In this document: positions 33,442 through 40,782 of the stretch, in pieces | Position numbering within the stretch: position 1 is the stretch's first letter | Layout of the letters: each line of letters opens with the position of its first letter | DNA from: Actinomadura rubteroloni | GTDB taxonomy: Bacteria; Actinomycetota; Actinomycetes; Streptosporangiales; Streptosporangiaceae | Direction: 5' to 3' | Length of the DNA: 64,000 nucleotides | Assembly (NCBI RefSeq): GCF_002911665.1 | Contig: NZ_MTBP01000001.1 | Span: forward strand, 62,001 to 126,000 | The notes under the pieces: model-generated | The model's input: the letters and a program-made list of their open reading frames with translations, nothing else | What the model was told of the DNA's origin: nothing | Database searches by the model: none | Program-made: the position numbers and the translations under genes

Positions 33442-34425
33442 TTACGCCCGGCGCGCGGGCTGGCGGCGCAGCGCGATCTCGGCGTTGGCGCCGGTGTCGG
33501 GCGGCACGACGACCTCCTGCGCGGCGGCGACGCCCCCGGCGAGCAGGTCGGCGTCCACCGGGACGTTCCGCTTGACCAGCGCGAGCGCGACCGGGCCGAG
33601 TTCGCGGTGCCGCGCGGCCGAGCCGACGAACCCGACCGTCCGGCCGCCGGGGATCTCGACCGGGTCGCCGTGTGCGGGCAGCCGGTCGACGCTGCCGTCC
33701 AGGTGCAGGAACGTCAGGCGGCGCGGCGGACGGCCGAGGTTCTCCACCCGCGCGACCGTCTCCTGGCCCCGGTAGCAGCCCTTGTGCAGGTGGACGGCCG
33801 TCTCGATCCAGCCCATCTCGTGCGGGATCGCGCGTTCGTCGGTGTCGCGCCCGAACCGGGGGACGTGCGCCTCGATCCGCAGCGCCTCGTACGCCCACAG
33901 CCCCGCCGGACGCAGGTCGGACGAGCCGAGCGCGGCGCGCGGGATCAGCGTCGTGGTGAGCCCCGCGACGTCCGGGAACGCGACGCCCTCGAACGTCGCG
34001 GGCCCGGTCACGGCGGCGTACTCGGCGGTGACGTCGGCGACCTCGACGCGGAGCATGAACCGCATCCGGTCCAGGAAGGCGACGAGCGCGGGCGCGGTGC
34101 CCGGCTCGACGTGCGCGAGGACGGCCTCCCCGTCGTCCACCAGGTGCAGGTGGTGCTCGATGCGCCCGTTGGCGTCCAGCAGGAGCGCCTGCGTCGGCTC
34201 GTGCGGGGCGAGCGCGTCGAGGCGCTGGCTGAGCAGGCTGTGCAGCCACGACAGCCGGTCCGGCCCGGACACCCGCACGACCCCGCGGTTGCTCCGGTCC
34301 ACGAACCCGGCGCCGGTTTCGAGCGCCCGCTGTTCCTGCGCCGGTTCGCCGTAGTGCGCGGCGACGTCCTGGTCGGGCGCGTCGGCGGCGACGGCCCCGT
34401 GCAGATCGAGCAGCGGACTCCTCAT
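33442..34425 (-). CDS. ygfZ: Folate-binding protein YgfZ (iron-sulfur cluster assembly/repair)
   Basis: A 327-residue GcvT-like protein. The diagnostic YgfZ motif KGCYxGQE is present in 'HKGCYRGQETVARV' near residues 218-231. YgfZ uses folate to help build or mend certain Fe-S clusters. ATG 34425 is preferred; GTG at 34431 lies just before. It is 18 bp after the nur stop on the same strand; in streptomycetes the nickel regulator gene nur also has such a neighbour. A shared message is likely. Confidence 0.9.
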   Translation of the reverse strand: MRSPLLDLHGAVAADAPDQDVAAHYGEPAQEQRALETGAGFVDRSNRGVVRVSGPDRLSWLHSLLSQRLDALAPHEPTQALLLDANGRIEHHLHLVDDGEAVLAHVEPGTAPALVAFLDRMRFMLRVEVADVTAEYAAVTGPATFEGVAFPDVAGLTTTLIPRAALGSSDLRPAGLWAYEALRIEAHVPRFGRDTDERAIPHEMGWIETAVHLHKGCYRGQETVARVENLGRPPRRLTFLHLDGSVDRLPAHGDPVEIPGGRTVGFVGSAARHRELGPVALALVKRNVPVDADLLAGGVAAAQEVVVPPDTGANAEIALRRQPARRA

Positions 34426-34443
34426 GGCCACCAGACTATGCGC

Positions 34444-34857
34444 TCACTCCCGGCAGTCGCGGCACTCGCCGTAGACCGTGAGGTGATGCACGTCGGTGAC
34501 GAATCCGAACCGCTCGGCGAGCTGCGCGGCCAGCCCGGACGCGGCGGACGGGTCGGCGTCCTCGGCCCGTCCGCAGCCCCGGCAGACGAGGTGGATGTGC
34601 TCGGCCTCGGTCGCCAGGTGGTAGTTCGGCGGGCCGTGCCCGAGGTGCGCGTGCTTGACGAGCCCGAGTTCCTCCAGCAGCTCCAGCGTCCGGTAGACGG
34701 TGGAGATGTTCACGCCCTGCGCGGTGCGCCGCACCTGCGCGCAGATCTCCTCGGGGGTCGCGTGCTCAAGGGCGGCGACGGCCTCCAGGACGAGCTGCCG
34801 CTGGGGCGTGATCCGGTATCCCTTGGCCCGCAGCTCCTCCTGCCACGTGTCCGCCAT
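34444..34857 (-). CDS. nur: Fur-family nickel-responsive regulator Nur
   Basis: A 137-residue Fur-fold repressor. It matches Streptomyces Nur closely in 'GYRITPQRQLVLEAV', 'LEHATPEEI', 'GVNISTVYRTLELLEELGLV' and 'HAHLGHGPPNYHLA' (residues 13-83). His residues at the Nur metal sites are kept ('LEHATP', 'HLGHG', 'HIHLVC'). The C-terminal CxxC pairs ('CRGCG', 'CRDC') fit the family. Nur represses nickel uptake and iron superoxide dismutase genes when nickel is plentiful; those targets are not in the window. ATG 34857 is chosen because the family begins just before 'WQEELRAKGYR'. Confidence 0.8.
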   Translation of the reverse strand: MADTWQEELRAKGYRITPQRQLVLEAVAALEHATPEEICAQVRRTAQGVNISTVYRTLELLEELGLVKHAHLGHGPPNYHLATEAEHIHLVCRGCGRAEDADPSAASGLAAQLAERFGFVTDVHHLTVYGECRDCRE

Positions 34858-34886
34858 GCGCCGAGTGTATGTCGCCGAAAACACGC

Positions 34887-34916
34887 TTGCCTCGTCTCGC
34901 GCGCGTCGCATAACGT
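34887..34916 (+). promoter_or_regulatory. Promoter of the small RNA between nur and the HxlR gene
   Basis: TTGCCT (34887-34892) and TAACGT (34911-34916) are 18 bp apart and resemble a vegetative -35/-10 pair. They lie between the nur start (34857, minus strand) and the plus-strand RNA. Confidence 0.5.
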
Positions 34917-34948
34917 GCTGCCACGCAGGAAAGGAGGTGGTCCTAGGT

Positions 34949-34987
34949 ATGAGTGACAGTAGGGCTTGCGAGGTGGCTGTCCGCTAG
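34949..34987 (+). CDS. 12-residue ORF in the small RNA
   Basis: ATG-start ORF reading M-S-D-S-R-A-C-E-V-A-V-R, with AAGGAGG 11 bp before. The peptide is charged, not hydrophobic, and carries one Cys. It could be a leader peptide or a micropeptide. Support is the strong ribosome site and the structured RNA around it. Confidence 0.5.
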   Translation: MSDSRACEVAVR

Positions 34988-35092
34988 TCGCCGTCACGCC
35001 TCGGACCCACCGCTCTTGCAGGCGAGCTAGCCGCCTGTCGGGGCACGGGGACCGGTCGTGGACGCGACCGGCGAATTCCAGGCAGGCACCGG

Positions 35093-35160
35093 GCCTCCGA
35101 ACCAGATGAGCCAGTCCTCTCATCGCCCCCGCACCCGCGGGGAAGGTTCGGAGGCTTTTT
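35093..35160 (+). terminator. Intrinsic terminator of the small RNA
   Basis: Perfect 11-bp stem: GCCTCCGAACC (35093-35103) with GGTTCGGAGGC (35145-35155), then TTTTT. A second, inner hairpin with 6-bp arms lies in the loop. This is the clearest rho-independent terminator in the window. Confidence 0.8.
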
Positions 35161-35647
35161 CCTTTTCCGCGACCGCCCGTTCGTAGGCGGCGCGCAGCAG
35201 CTCCGACGCCCTCGGACGGCCCGTGTCCGGGCGCGGGATCCCGAGGTGCAGTTCGCGCAGCTCGTCCATCAGGTCGTTCCACAGCTCCGGCCCGCCGTCC
35301 TCCAGCAGTTGCGCCCGGACGCCCAGTTCGTAGGACGTCGGCCGGTGCGCCAGGCCCCAGGTGCCGAGCGCCGCCATGACCGGGACGGTGCGGATGCCCG
35401 CCTCGGTGAGGCTGTAGGTCCCGCGCCGTCCGCGCCCTGCGTCCTCGTGGGTGAGCAGCCCGCCCGCCACCAGCGCCTTCAGCCGGCTGCTGAGGATGTT
35501 GGACGCGATCCCCTCGTCGTTCCTGGCGAGCAGCTCGCGGAAGTGCCGGCGGTTCCCGAAGATCACGTCGCGCAGGACGATCAGGCTCCACCGGTCGCCC
35601 AGCGCCTCCACCGCCGCGTTGATCGCGCATCCCGACCGCGGTTCCAT
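35120..35647 (-). CDS. HxlR family transcriptional regulator
   Basis: A 175-residue HxlR-type winged helix: 'CAINAAVEALGDRWSLIVLRD' region (residues 7-28) with the conserved N-terminal Cys, then 'RRHFRELLARNDEGIASNIL' (33-52), and a longer C-terminal extension ('LRELHLGIPRPDTGRP'). Such proteins sense redox or aromatic aldehydes. It is divergent from a dihydrofolate-reductase-like gene, and an 18-bp inverted repeat lies between. ATG 35647 has GGAGG 6 bp before. Confidence 0.87.
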   Translation of the reverse strand: MEPRSGCAINAAVEALGDRWSLIVLRDVIFGNRRHFRELLARNDEGIASNILSSRLKALVAGGLLTHEDAGRGRRGTYSLTEAGIRTVPVMAALGTWGLAHRPTSYELGVRAQLLEDGGPELWNDLMDELRELHLGIPRPDTGRPRASELLRAAYERAVAEKEKASEPSPRVRGR

Positions 35648-35658
35648 GCTCGCCTCCA

Positions 35659-35721
35659 GGTGATTGCATTTCGCAAGCACCTAGTCTACGCTCCTCTTAG
35701 CGGTTGCGAAACGCAATCACC
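35659..35721. promoter_or_regulatory. Long inverted repeat between the HxlR and reductase genes
   Basis: GGTGATTGCATTTCGCAA (35659-35676) and TTGCGAAACGCAATCACC (35704-35721) match at 17 of 18 positions as inverted arms. They overlap the start regions of both divergent genes, which fits an HxlR operator serving both. Confidence 0.75.
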
Positions 35722-35734
35722 CTAGGAGGAAACG

Positions 35735-36382
35735 ATGTCCCGAGTCCGCGTCCACAACTTCGGCGTCTCGCTCGACGGCTTCGCCACCGGCGAGGGCCAG
35801 ACCATGGAATCCCCGTTCGGCCACGCCGACGGACGGCTCATGAAGTGGTTCTTCGGCACGCGGACGCTCCGCGCGATGCAGGGCGAGTCCGACGGCAGCC
35901 ACGGCGTGGACGAGGCGTTCGCCAGCCAGTTCGGCCCGGGAATCGGCGCCGAGATCATGGGCCGCAACAAGTTCGGCCCGCAGCGCGGCCCGTGGGAGGA
36001 CCACGACTGGAACGGCTGGTGGGGCGACAACCCGCCGTTCCACACGCCCGTGTTCGTCCTCACGCACCACCCGCGGCCGTCCGTCGAGATGGAAGGCGGA
36101 ACGACGTTCCACTTCGTCGACGCGCCGATCGAGGACGTCCTGAAGCAGGCGCGCGAGGCCGCCGGCGGGCTGGACGTGCGCATCGGCGGCGGGCCGAGCA
36201 CCGTCCGCGCCTACCTCGCGGCCGACCTCATCGACCACCTGCACGTCGTCATCTCGCCGATCATCCTCGGCCGGGGCGTGCGGCTGTGGGACGGGCTCGA
36301 AGGGCTGGAGGAGCGCTTCGACATCGAGTCCGTGACGAGCCCGTCCGGCGTCACGCACATGACCTTCACCCGGCGTACTTGA
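35735..36382 (+). CDS. Dihydrofolate reductase/RibD C-terminal family protein
   Basis: A 215-residue NADPH-type reductase fold: 'VHNFGVSLDGFATGEG' start, 'IMGRNKFGPQRG', 'IGGGPSTVRAYLAADLIDHL' (residues 150-169) and 'PIILGRGVRLWDG'. The family reduces folates, riboflavin precursors or small carbonyls; the substrate here is unknown. It is divergent from the HxlR regulator and shares its operator. The 3' end overlaps the convergent nitrobindin-like gene by 17 bp. Confidence 0.85.
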   Translation: MSRVRVHNFGVSLDGFATGEGQTMESPFGHADGRLMKWFFGTRTLRAMQGESDGSHGVDEAFASQFGPGIGAEIMGRNKFGPQRGPWEDHDWNGWWGDNPPFHTPVFVLTHHPRPSVEMEGGTTFHFVDAPIEDVLKQAREAAGGLDVRIGGGPSTVRAYLAADLIDHLHVVISPIILGRGVRLWDGLEGLEERFDIESVTSPSGVTHMTFTRRT

Positions 36383-36866
36383 GCTGCGCCGACAGGTGCA
36401 CCTGGAGCGGCTGACCCATCGCCGCCATCTCGTACACCCAGCCGAGATCGCGCGCGCCGTCCTTCTCCGGCAGGAGCCCGTACATCCGGGTCCCGGCCGT
36501 GACCTCCTTCGCCGAGGCGGTGCGCGCGACGACGTCGGTCTGCAGTTCGACGCGGTGGAACGCCACGTTCCCGACGTAGATCTCCACGATGCCGGTCGGG
36601 TGCGCCAGCGTCACCTCGACCTCGTTGTTCGGCCGGGGCCGCCAGTACCCGGTCTCGCGGCCGAGCGGACGGCCGAGCGAACCGTCCTCCTCGATGAGCC
36701 ACGTCCTGCTCTCGTAGATCAGGAACGGCTTGCCGTTGTGGCCGAACGTGACCTCCTGGCCGAACCGGAACTCCTCGATGGTCGGATAGTCGCCGACCCC
36801 GGCGCCCTTCCAGGTGCCGAGCAGGAATTCCAGCGGTTTCAGATCGGGATGAAGATCAGGCTCCAT
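36366..36866 (-). CDS. Nitrobindin-like haem-binding beta-barrel protein
   Basis: A 166-residue ten-stranded barrel protein of the nitrobindin/FABP-like family: GxWxGxG in 'LLGTWKGAGVGDYPTI' (residues 16-31), 'FGQEVTFGHNGKPFL' and a C-terminal His in 'QPLQVHLSAQLKYAG' that would bind haem. Nitrobindins bind ferric haem and convert peroxynitrite to nitrate. In actinobacteria this gene is usually near a DsrE-like gene, as here (37082). Start ATG 36866. Confidence 0.87.
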   Translation of the reverse strand: MEPDLHPDLKPLEFLLGTWKGAGVGDYPTIEEFRFGQEVTFGHNGKPFLIYESRTWLIEEDGSLGRPLGRETGYWRPRPNNEVEVTLAHPTGIVEIYVGNVAFHRVELQTDVVARTASAKEVTAGTRMYGLLPEKDGARDLGWVYEMAAMGQPLQVHLSAQLKYAG

Positions 36867-36929
36867 GGCGCCCGAGCGTACCGGGACGCCGCGCGCCCCG
36901 CGTCCGGTCGACGTACGGCCCGCGTCCGG

Positions 36930-37019
36930 CTAGCGCAGCCGGTTCAGCCGGACGACCAGCAGCGTCAGCGCCGCCGCGACGAGCCCGCACGCCAGCACGA
37001 GGATGATCGCGTTCGCCAT
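36930..37019 (-). CDS. 29-residue single-helix membrane micropeptide
   Basis: ATG to TAG in 30 codons, reading M-A-N-A-I-I-L-V-L-A-C-G-L-V-A-A-A-L-T-L and ending in 'VVRLNRLR'. This is one membrane helix with a basic C-terminus, placing the tail in the cytosol. It sits between the nitrobindin-like gene (same strand) and the DsrE gene (divergent). It is too short for usual gene calls. The ribosome site is weak (GGGTGGGC), so it is moderate in support. Confidence 0.55.
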   Translation of the reverse strand: MANAIILVLACGLVAAALTLLVVRLNRLR

Positions 37020-37081
37020 GCCCACCCGCCGACCCTACCGCCCGCCGGGCGGGCGCACCGGGCGGGTCTAGAGTGCCCGGC

Positions 37082-37444
37082 ATGGCCAAGTCTCTGGTGA
37101 TCAAGGTGACCGCGGGCGCGGACGGCGCCGAGCGGTGCAACCAGGCGTTCACCGTCGCGGCGGCGGCGGTCGCGAGCGGCGTGCCGGTGTCGCTGTGGCT
37201 GACCGGCGAGTCCGCCTGGTTCGCGCTGCCCGGCCGCGCCGCCGACCTCGACCTGCCGCACGCCGCGCCGCTGCCCGACCTGCTCGCGGCCGTCCTCGCG
37301 GGCGGCCGGGTGACGCTCTGCACGCAGTGCGCGGCGCGGCGCGACATCGGCCCCGGCGACGTCATCGACGGCGTCCGGATCGCGGGCGCCCCCACGTTCG
37401 TCGAGGAGATCATGACCGAGGGAACGCAGGCGCTCGTCTACTGA
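37082..37444 (+). CDS. DsrE family sulfur-relay protein
   Basis: A 120-residue DsrE/TusD-like fold: 'SLVIKVTAGADGAERCNQAF' start and a conserved CxxC in 'VTLCTQCAARRDIG' near residue 81. Such proteins carry sulfane sulfur or act in sulfur reduction. Actinomycetes keep it next to the nitrobindin gene, from which it is divergent. ATG 37082 is preferred over an upstream in-frame codon. Its last 7 bp overlap the convergent sterol desaturase gene. Confidence 0.82.
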   Translation: MAKSLVIKVTAGADGAERCNQAFTVAAAAVASGVPVSLWLTGESAWFALPGRAADLDLPHAAPLPDLLAAVLAGGRVTLCTQCAARRDIGPGDVIDGVRIAGAPTFVEEIMTEGTQALVY

Positions 37445-38319
37445 ACCGACGCCCGGCGGAACGGCCAGGCCAGCGCGGTGCGGAAGCCGCGCGGGTCGGG
37501 GAAGGACGCCGGGTCGTCCAGGCCGAGCGCGTCCGGAACGCGGCGCGGCGTGTGGACGAACGTGCGGAAGACGATGTCCCACACGGCGAGCACCGAGCCG
37601 TAGTTGACCCGTTCACCCGCGCCGTGGTGCCAGCGGTGCGTCTCCGCGCCGATCAACACGAAGTTGAGCGGGCCGGTGCGGACGTCGGAGTTCACGTGGC
37701 TGATCGTCTGCTGCAGGTTGAGGACGAGCACGGCCAGGAACGCCGCCCCCGGCGTCGCGCCGCTCAGCCGGAAGACGACCAGCGCGATCACGAACCGGGA
37801 CACCAGCAGGTCGATCGGGTGGAACACCAGGTGCACCAGCACGTACACCTGCGACGGCGAATGGTGCACCCCGTGCGCCCGCCACAGGCGCGGCAGCGTG
37901 TGCGCCGCGCGGTGGTAGCCGTACCAGAGCAGGTCGAGCGCGAGCAGCACCACGGCCGCCTGCGCGACGACCGGTAGCGCGGCGACCGGGCCGAACCCGC
38001 CGTCCGGCACCAGGCGGACGGCCGCCAGCGCGACGCCGAGCGTGGCGATCTGCTCAGTCACGAAAGACAGCCCGATGAACGGGAGGTCGCGGCGGACGAG
38101 ACTGTCCCCGGTCATCTGCCAGCGGTCGAGCAGCGGGTTCGTCCGCTCCACCGCGAAGGCGACGGCGACGGTCGTCAGCGCGAGCAGCCCCACCGCCGCG
38201 TCCGGCGCGAGCGGCAGCCGGTGCGCGAGCACGGCCCACGCGACGACGCCGGTGACGACGGCGAGGAACGGATAGGTACCGTAGGTCAGGACCGGCCGGG
38301 CCGGTGTTCGCAGTTCCAT
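37438..38319 (-). CDS. Sterol desaturase/fatty acid hydroxylase family protein
   Basis: A 293-residue membrane enzyme with four to five helices and the diiron His boxes: 'YGYHRAAHTL' (residues 131-140), 'RAHGVHHSPSQV' (148-159), 'HVNSD', and 'THRWHHG' (209-215). These bind two irons for oxygen-dependent desaturation or hydroxylation of lipids. The divergent AraC regulator gene begins at the same spot, so the two may be coregulated. The lipid substrate is unknown. Confidence 0.87.
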   Translation of the reverse strand: MELRTPARPVLTYGTYPFLAVVTGVVAWAVLAHRLPLAPDAAVGLLALTTVAVAFAVERTNPLLDRWQMTGDSLVRRDLPFIGLSFVTEQIATLGVALAAVRLVPDGGFGPVAALPVVAQAAVVLLALDLLWYGYHRAAHTLPRLWRAHGVHHSPSQVYVLVHLVFHPIDLLVSRFVIALVVFRLSGATPGAAFLAVLVLNLQQTISHVNSDVRTGPLNFVLIGAETHRWHHGAGERVNYGSVLAVWDIVFRTFVHTPRRVPDALGLDDPASFPDPRGFRTALAWPFRRASVQ

Positions 38320-39319
38320 GACGCCACGGTCGCAACGGGCCGGGAGGGCGGGCTTTCCCTTGCGCGCAACGCCTTTGCCTTCGTCCGCACCGCCCGTCGA
38401 GCTGCAGCTCCGGGCGTTCGCGGACGCGCACGGCGTCGTCCCCGGGAGCGCCGGCGCCGCCGACTGGCTGACGCCGCTGTGGGCGGCGCTGCGGGCGGCC
38501 GGGATCGCGCGGCCGGGGCTGGCGTTCGCCGCGTGGGCCGAGACGGCGATGCTGGGCGGGCTCGTCCCGCCGATCCTCGCCAACAGCCCGGACGTCGCCG
38601 CGCTGCTCGCCGGCCTCCAGCGCTTCCATCCGCTGCTCGGCCGCAACGAGCTGGTGGTCGAGCGCGCCGGGGCCGCCGCGACGCTCACCCTCCGGTCGCC
38701 GGACGGCGGCGCGGCCGATCCCGACACCGTCGACGCCTGCTTCGGCGTGGTGTGCCATGTGCTCGCGCGGCTGACGGGGGGTGCGGCGCGTCCCGACCGC
38801 GTCCGGCTGCGGCGTCCCGAGCCCGCCGACCCCGCCGCGCACCGCGCCGCCTTCGGGCCGGTCGCATTCGGGCAGCCGCGCGACGCCTGCGACCTCGGCG
38901 CCGGCGCGCTCGCGGCGCGGATCCGGCAGGCGGACCCGGTCGTCCTGGCGATGCTCGAACCGTACGCCGAGCAGCGGCTCGCGGCGGCGCGGGCGCCCTG
39001 GTCGGCGACGGTCGAGTCCGTCATGCGGCGGCTCTCCGACAGCGCGCCGCCGCGCCTGCCGGACGTCGCACGCGCGCTCGCCGTCAGCCCCCGCACGCTC
39101 CAGCTCCGGCTGCGCGCCGAGGGCCTGTCCTACGCCTCGCTCGCCGACGCGTTCCGCCGCGACCGCGCGCTGGCCCTGCTCGCGGCGACGACGCTGCCCG
39201 TCACCGCGATCGCCGCGCGCCTCGGCTTCGCCACCCCGGCCGCGTTCACCCGCGCCGTCCGCCGCTGGACGGGCGCGACGCCCACCGCCTACCGGGCCGG
39301 GGTCACGCGCGGCCGGTGA
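38318..39319 (+). CDS. AraC family transcriptional regulator
   Basis: A 333-residue regulator with an N-terminal arabinose-binding-type domain and the C-terminal double HTH: 'LPDVARALAVSPRTLQLRLRAE' near residues 247-268 and 'TTLPVTAIAARLGFATPAAFT' near residues 290-310. The frame opens at an ATG overlapping the divergent gene start, leaving no promoter room, so the true start may be a TTG near 38360 or 38375. It probably controls the adjacent sterol desaturase gene. Confidence 0.82.
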   Translation: MTPRSQRAGRAGFPLRATPLPSSAPPVELQLRAFADAHGVVPGSAGAADWLTPLWAALRAAGIARPGLAFAAWAETAMLGGLVPPILANSPDVAALLAGLQRFHPLLGRNELVVERAGAAATLTLRSPDGGAADPDTVDACFGVVCHVLARLTGGAARPDRVRLRRPEPADPAAHRAAFGPVAFGQPRDACDLGAGALAARIRQADPVVLAMLEPYAEQRLAAARAPWSATVESVMRRLSDSAPPRLPDVARALAVSPRTLQLRLRAEGLSYASLADAFRRDRALALLAATTLPVTAIAARLGFATPAAFTRAVRRWTGATPTAYRAGVTRGR

Positions 39320-39761
39320 CGAGGATGAATCCCGCGTCGTCCTCGTCGTCGGGGATGATCTGGGCGTCGAACCCCGCCGCGGTCAGGATCCGCGCCAGGG
39401 CCGGATGCATGACGGCGTGGACCGCGCTCTCGAACGGGTCGCCGTCGCTGTTCATCCGCCCCCGGAGCGCCCACGAGACGACCACGCCGTCGTCGCGCAG
39501 CCAGGTCGCCACGTGGAAGCCGCCGGACCCCTCGCCGGCGGTGTCGTGGCGGTCCAGCCCGGCGGATTCCAGCGTCGCGCCGATCTCCTCGTTCAGGGGC
39601 GCCAAGCCCTCCACGCGCCGCAGGAACGACACGACGTGCTCGCGCGGCACCGAGTCGAAGACGCTCGGGGGCCAGCCGGTGCGCTCCTGGAGTTCTTCGA
39701 TCGTGAGGTCGCCGACGTCGCGGGGCGCGTCGCCGGGCGAGAGCAGGAACGGATCCGTCAT
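39303..39761 (-). CDS. Hypothetical protein, 152 residues
   Basis: An acidic soluble protein with no motif I recognise. It includes 'DLTIEELQERTGWPPSVFDS', 'HVVSFLRRVEGLAPLNEEIG', and a beta-rich end 'DDEDDAGFILVTGRA'. ATG 39761 is preferred to the longer frame because the upstream part is unlike protein. Its 3' end overlaps the convergent AraC gene by 17 bp. No function is proposed. Confidence 0.6.
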   Translation of the reverse strand: MTDPFLLSPGDAPRDVGDLTIEELQERTGWPPSVFDSVPREHVVSFLRRVEGLAPLNEEIGATLESAGLDRHDTAGEGSGGFHVATWLRDDGVVVSWALRGRMNSDGDPFESAVHAVMHPALARILTAAGFDAQIIPDDEDDAGFILVTGRA

Positions 39762-39825
39762 GGACGGGACGCTACTCCCCGTCGCGGGACGCTCACCGTG
39801 GGAACGCACAAATCCGCTGGGATTC

Positions 39826-40740
39826 TCAGCGGTAGCCGGTGGTGTCGGCGGGCTTCCCGGCGTCCTGGACCTCGGTGATGTAGCGCCACGCGTCGGGACG
39901 GCTGCCGTCCAGATCGGTGAAGCCGTACTCCCGCGCCAGGCCGCCGCTGGACAGCGACCGCCCGTTCCACCGCGCCTTGTCCGGATCGGCGGCCAGGGCG
40001 GCGACGGCCCGTCCCGTGAAGCGCGGCGTCTCGGAGATGGCGAAGTGCGGCTCCTTCGCCAGCGCGTCGCGCCAGGTGTCCTCGGTGACGCCGAAGACGT
40101 CCAGCATGATCTCCGAGCGCATCCAGCCCGGCGTGAGCGCGACGGCCGTCGCGCCGAGCGGCCCGAGTTCCTTCGCCTGCGCGAACGCCATCCGCAGCAC
40201 GGACGTCTTGGCGAGGTCGTAGAAGAACGAGACCCGGTAGTTCTCGGCGTTGTACTGCGCGGTGCCGTCCGTCATCTCGACCACCAGCCCGCCCGGATTG
40301 CGCAGCAGCAGCGGAAGCGCGTGATGGCTGGTGATGATGTGGGTGTCGACGGCCAGCCGCAGGACGCGCAGCCCCTTGTCGAGGTCGTGCTCCCAGAGCG
40401 TGGCGTCCCAACTGAACATCAGCTCGCCGCCCCAGATGTCGTTGACGAGCACGTCCAGCCGTCCCCGCTCGGCGTCGATGCGCTCCACCAGCGCCCGGAC
40501 CTGCGCGCTCTCCAGATGATCGACCGCGACGGCGATCCCGGTCCCCCCGGCGGCCGTCACCAGCTCGGCGGTCTCCTCGATGGTCTCGGGCCGGTCCATC
40601 TCCGACCGCCGGGCGCGCGTGCTGCGTCCCGTCACGTAGACCGTCGCGCCCGCCGCCCCCAACTCGACCGCGATGCCCCGCCCGGCGCCCCGCGTCCCGC
40701 CGGCGACGAGCGCCACCTTCCCCTGCAACGATTCCGTCAT
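39826..40740 (-). CDS. Short-chain dehydrogenase/reductase family protein
   Basis: A 304-residue SDR: nucleotide motif 'AGGTRGAGRGIAVELG' at residues 14-29, 'LVNDIWGG' (NDIW in place of NNAG, residues 100-107) and YxxxK in 'FFYDLAKTSV'. The odd NDIWGG motif places it in a distinct SDR branch common in actinobacteria. It should act on a small carbonyl or alcohol with NADP. The start ATG is at 40740. Neighbouring genes do not suggest a pathway. Confidence 0.87.
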   Translation of the reverse strand: MTESLQGKVALVAGGTRGAGRGIAVELGAAGATVYVTGRSTRARRSEMDRPETIEETAELVTAAGGTGIAVAVDHLESAQVRALVERIDAERGRLDVLVNDIWGGELMFSWDATLWEHDLDKGLRVLRLAVDTHIITSHHALPLLLRNPGGLVVEMTDGTAQYNAENYRVSFFYDLAKTSVLRMAFAQAKELGPLGATAVALTPGWMRSEIMLDVFGVTEDTWRDALAKEPHFAISETPRFTGRAVAALAADPDKARWNGRSLSSGGLAREYGFTDLDGSRPDAWRYITEVQDAGKPADTTGYR

Positions 40741-40782
40741 GCGACCGAGCATGCCGCCGATACCTGACACCCGGCGTCATCT

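Larger units (their letters stand above)
34923..35160 (+). ncRNA. Structured small RNA with a short ORF and an intrinsic terminator
   Basis: The region carries a promoter, a strong ribosome site (AAGGAGG at 34931), a 12-codon ORF (34949-34987), and then two stem-loops: CAGGCG/CGCCTG near 35018-35036 and CCGGTCG/CGACCGG near 35052-35071. It ends in an 11-bp terminator stem (35093-35103 with 35145-35155) followed by five T. The terminator encloses the stop codon of the opposite HxlR gene. No coding sequence follows on this strand before 35735, so it is not an obvious leader for a gene. It may be a standalone sRNA, a peptide gene with a long 3' end, or a conserved element unknown to me. Confidence 0.6.

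Noticed and set aside
32740..34956. 738-codon open frame on the plus strand
   Set aside because: Antisense shadow of the small hypothetical, membrane protein, ygfZ and nur genes, with no domain motif.
34923..35160. T-box, cobalamin or SAM riboswitch
   Set aside because: The core motifs of these classes were not found, and no gene follows the terminator on that strand.
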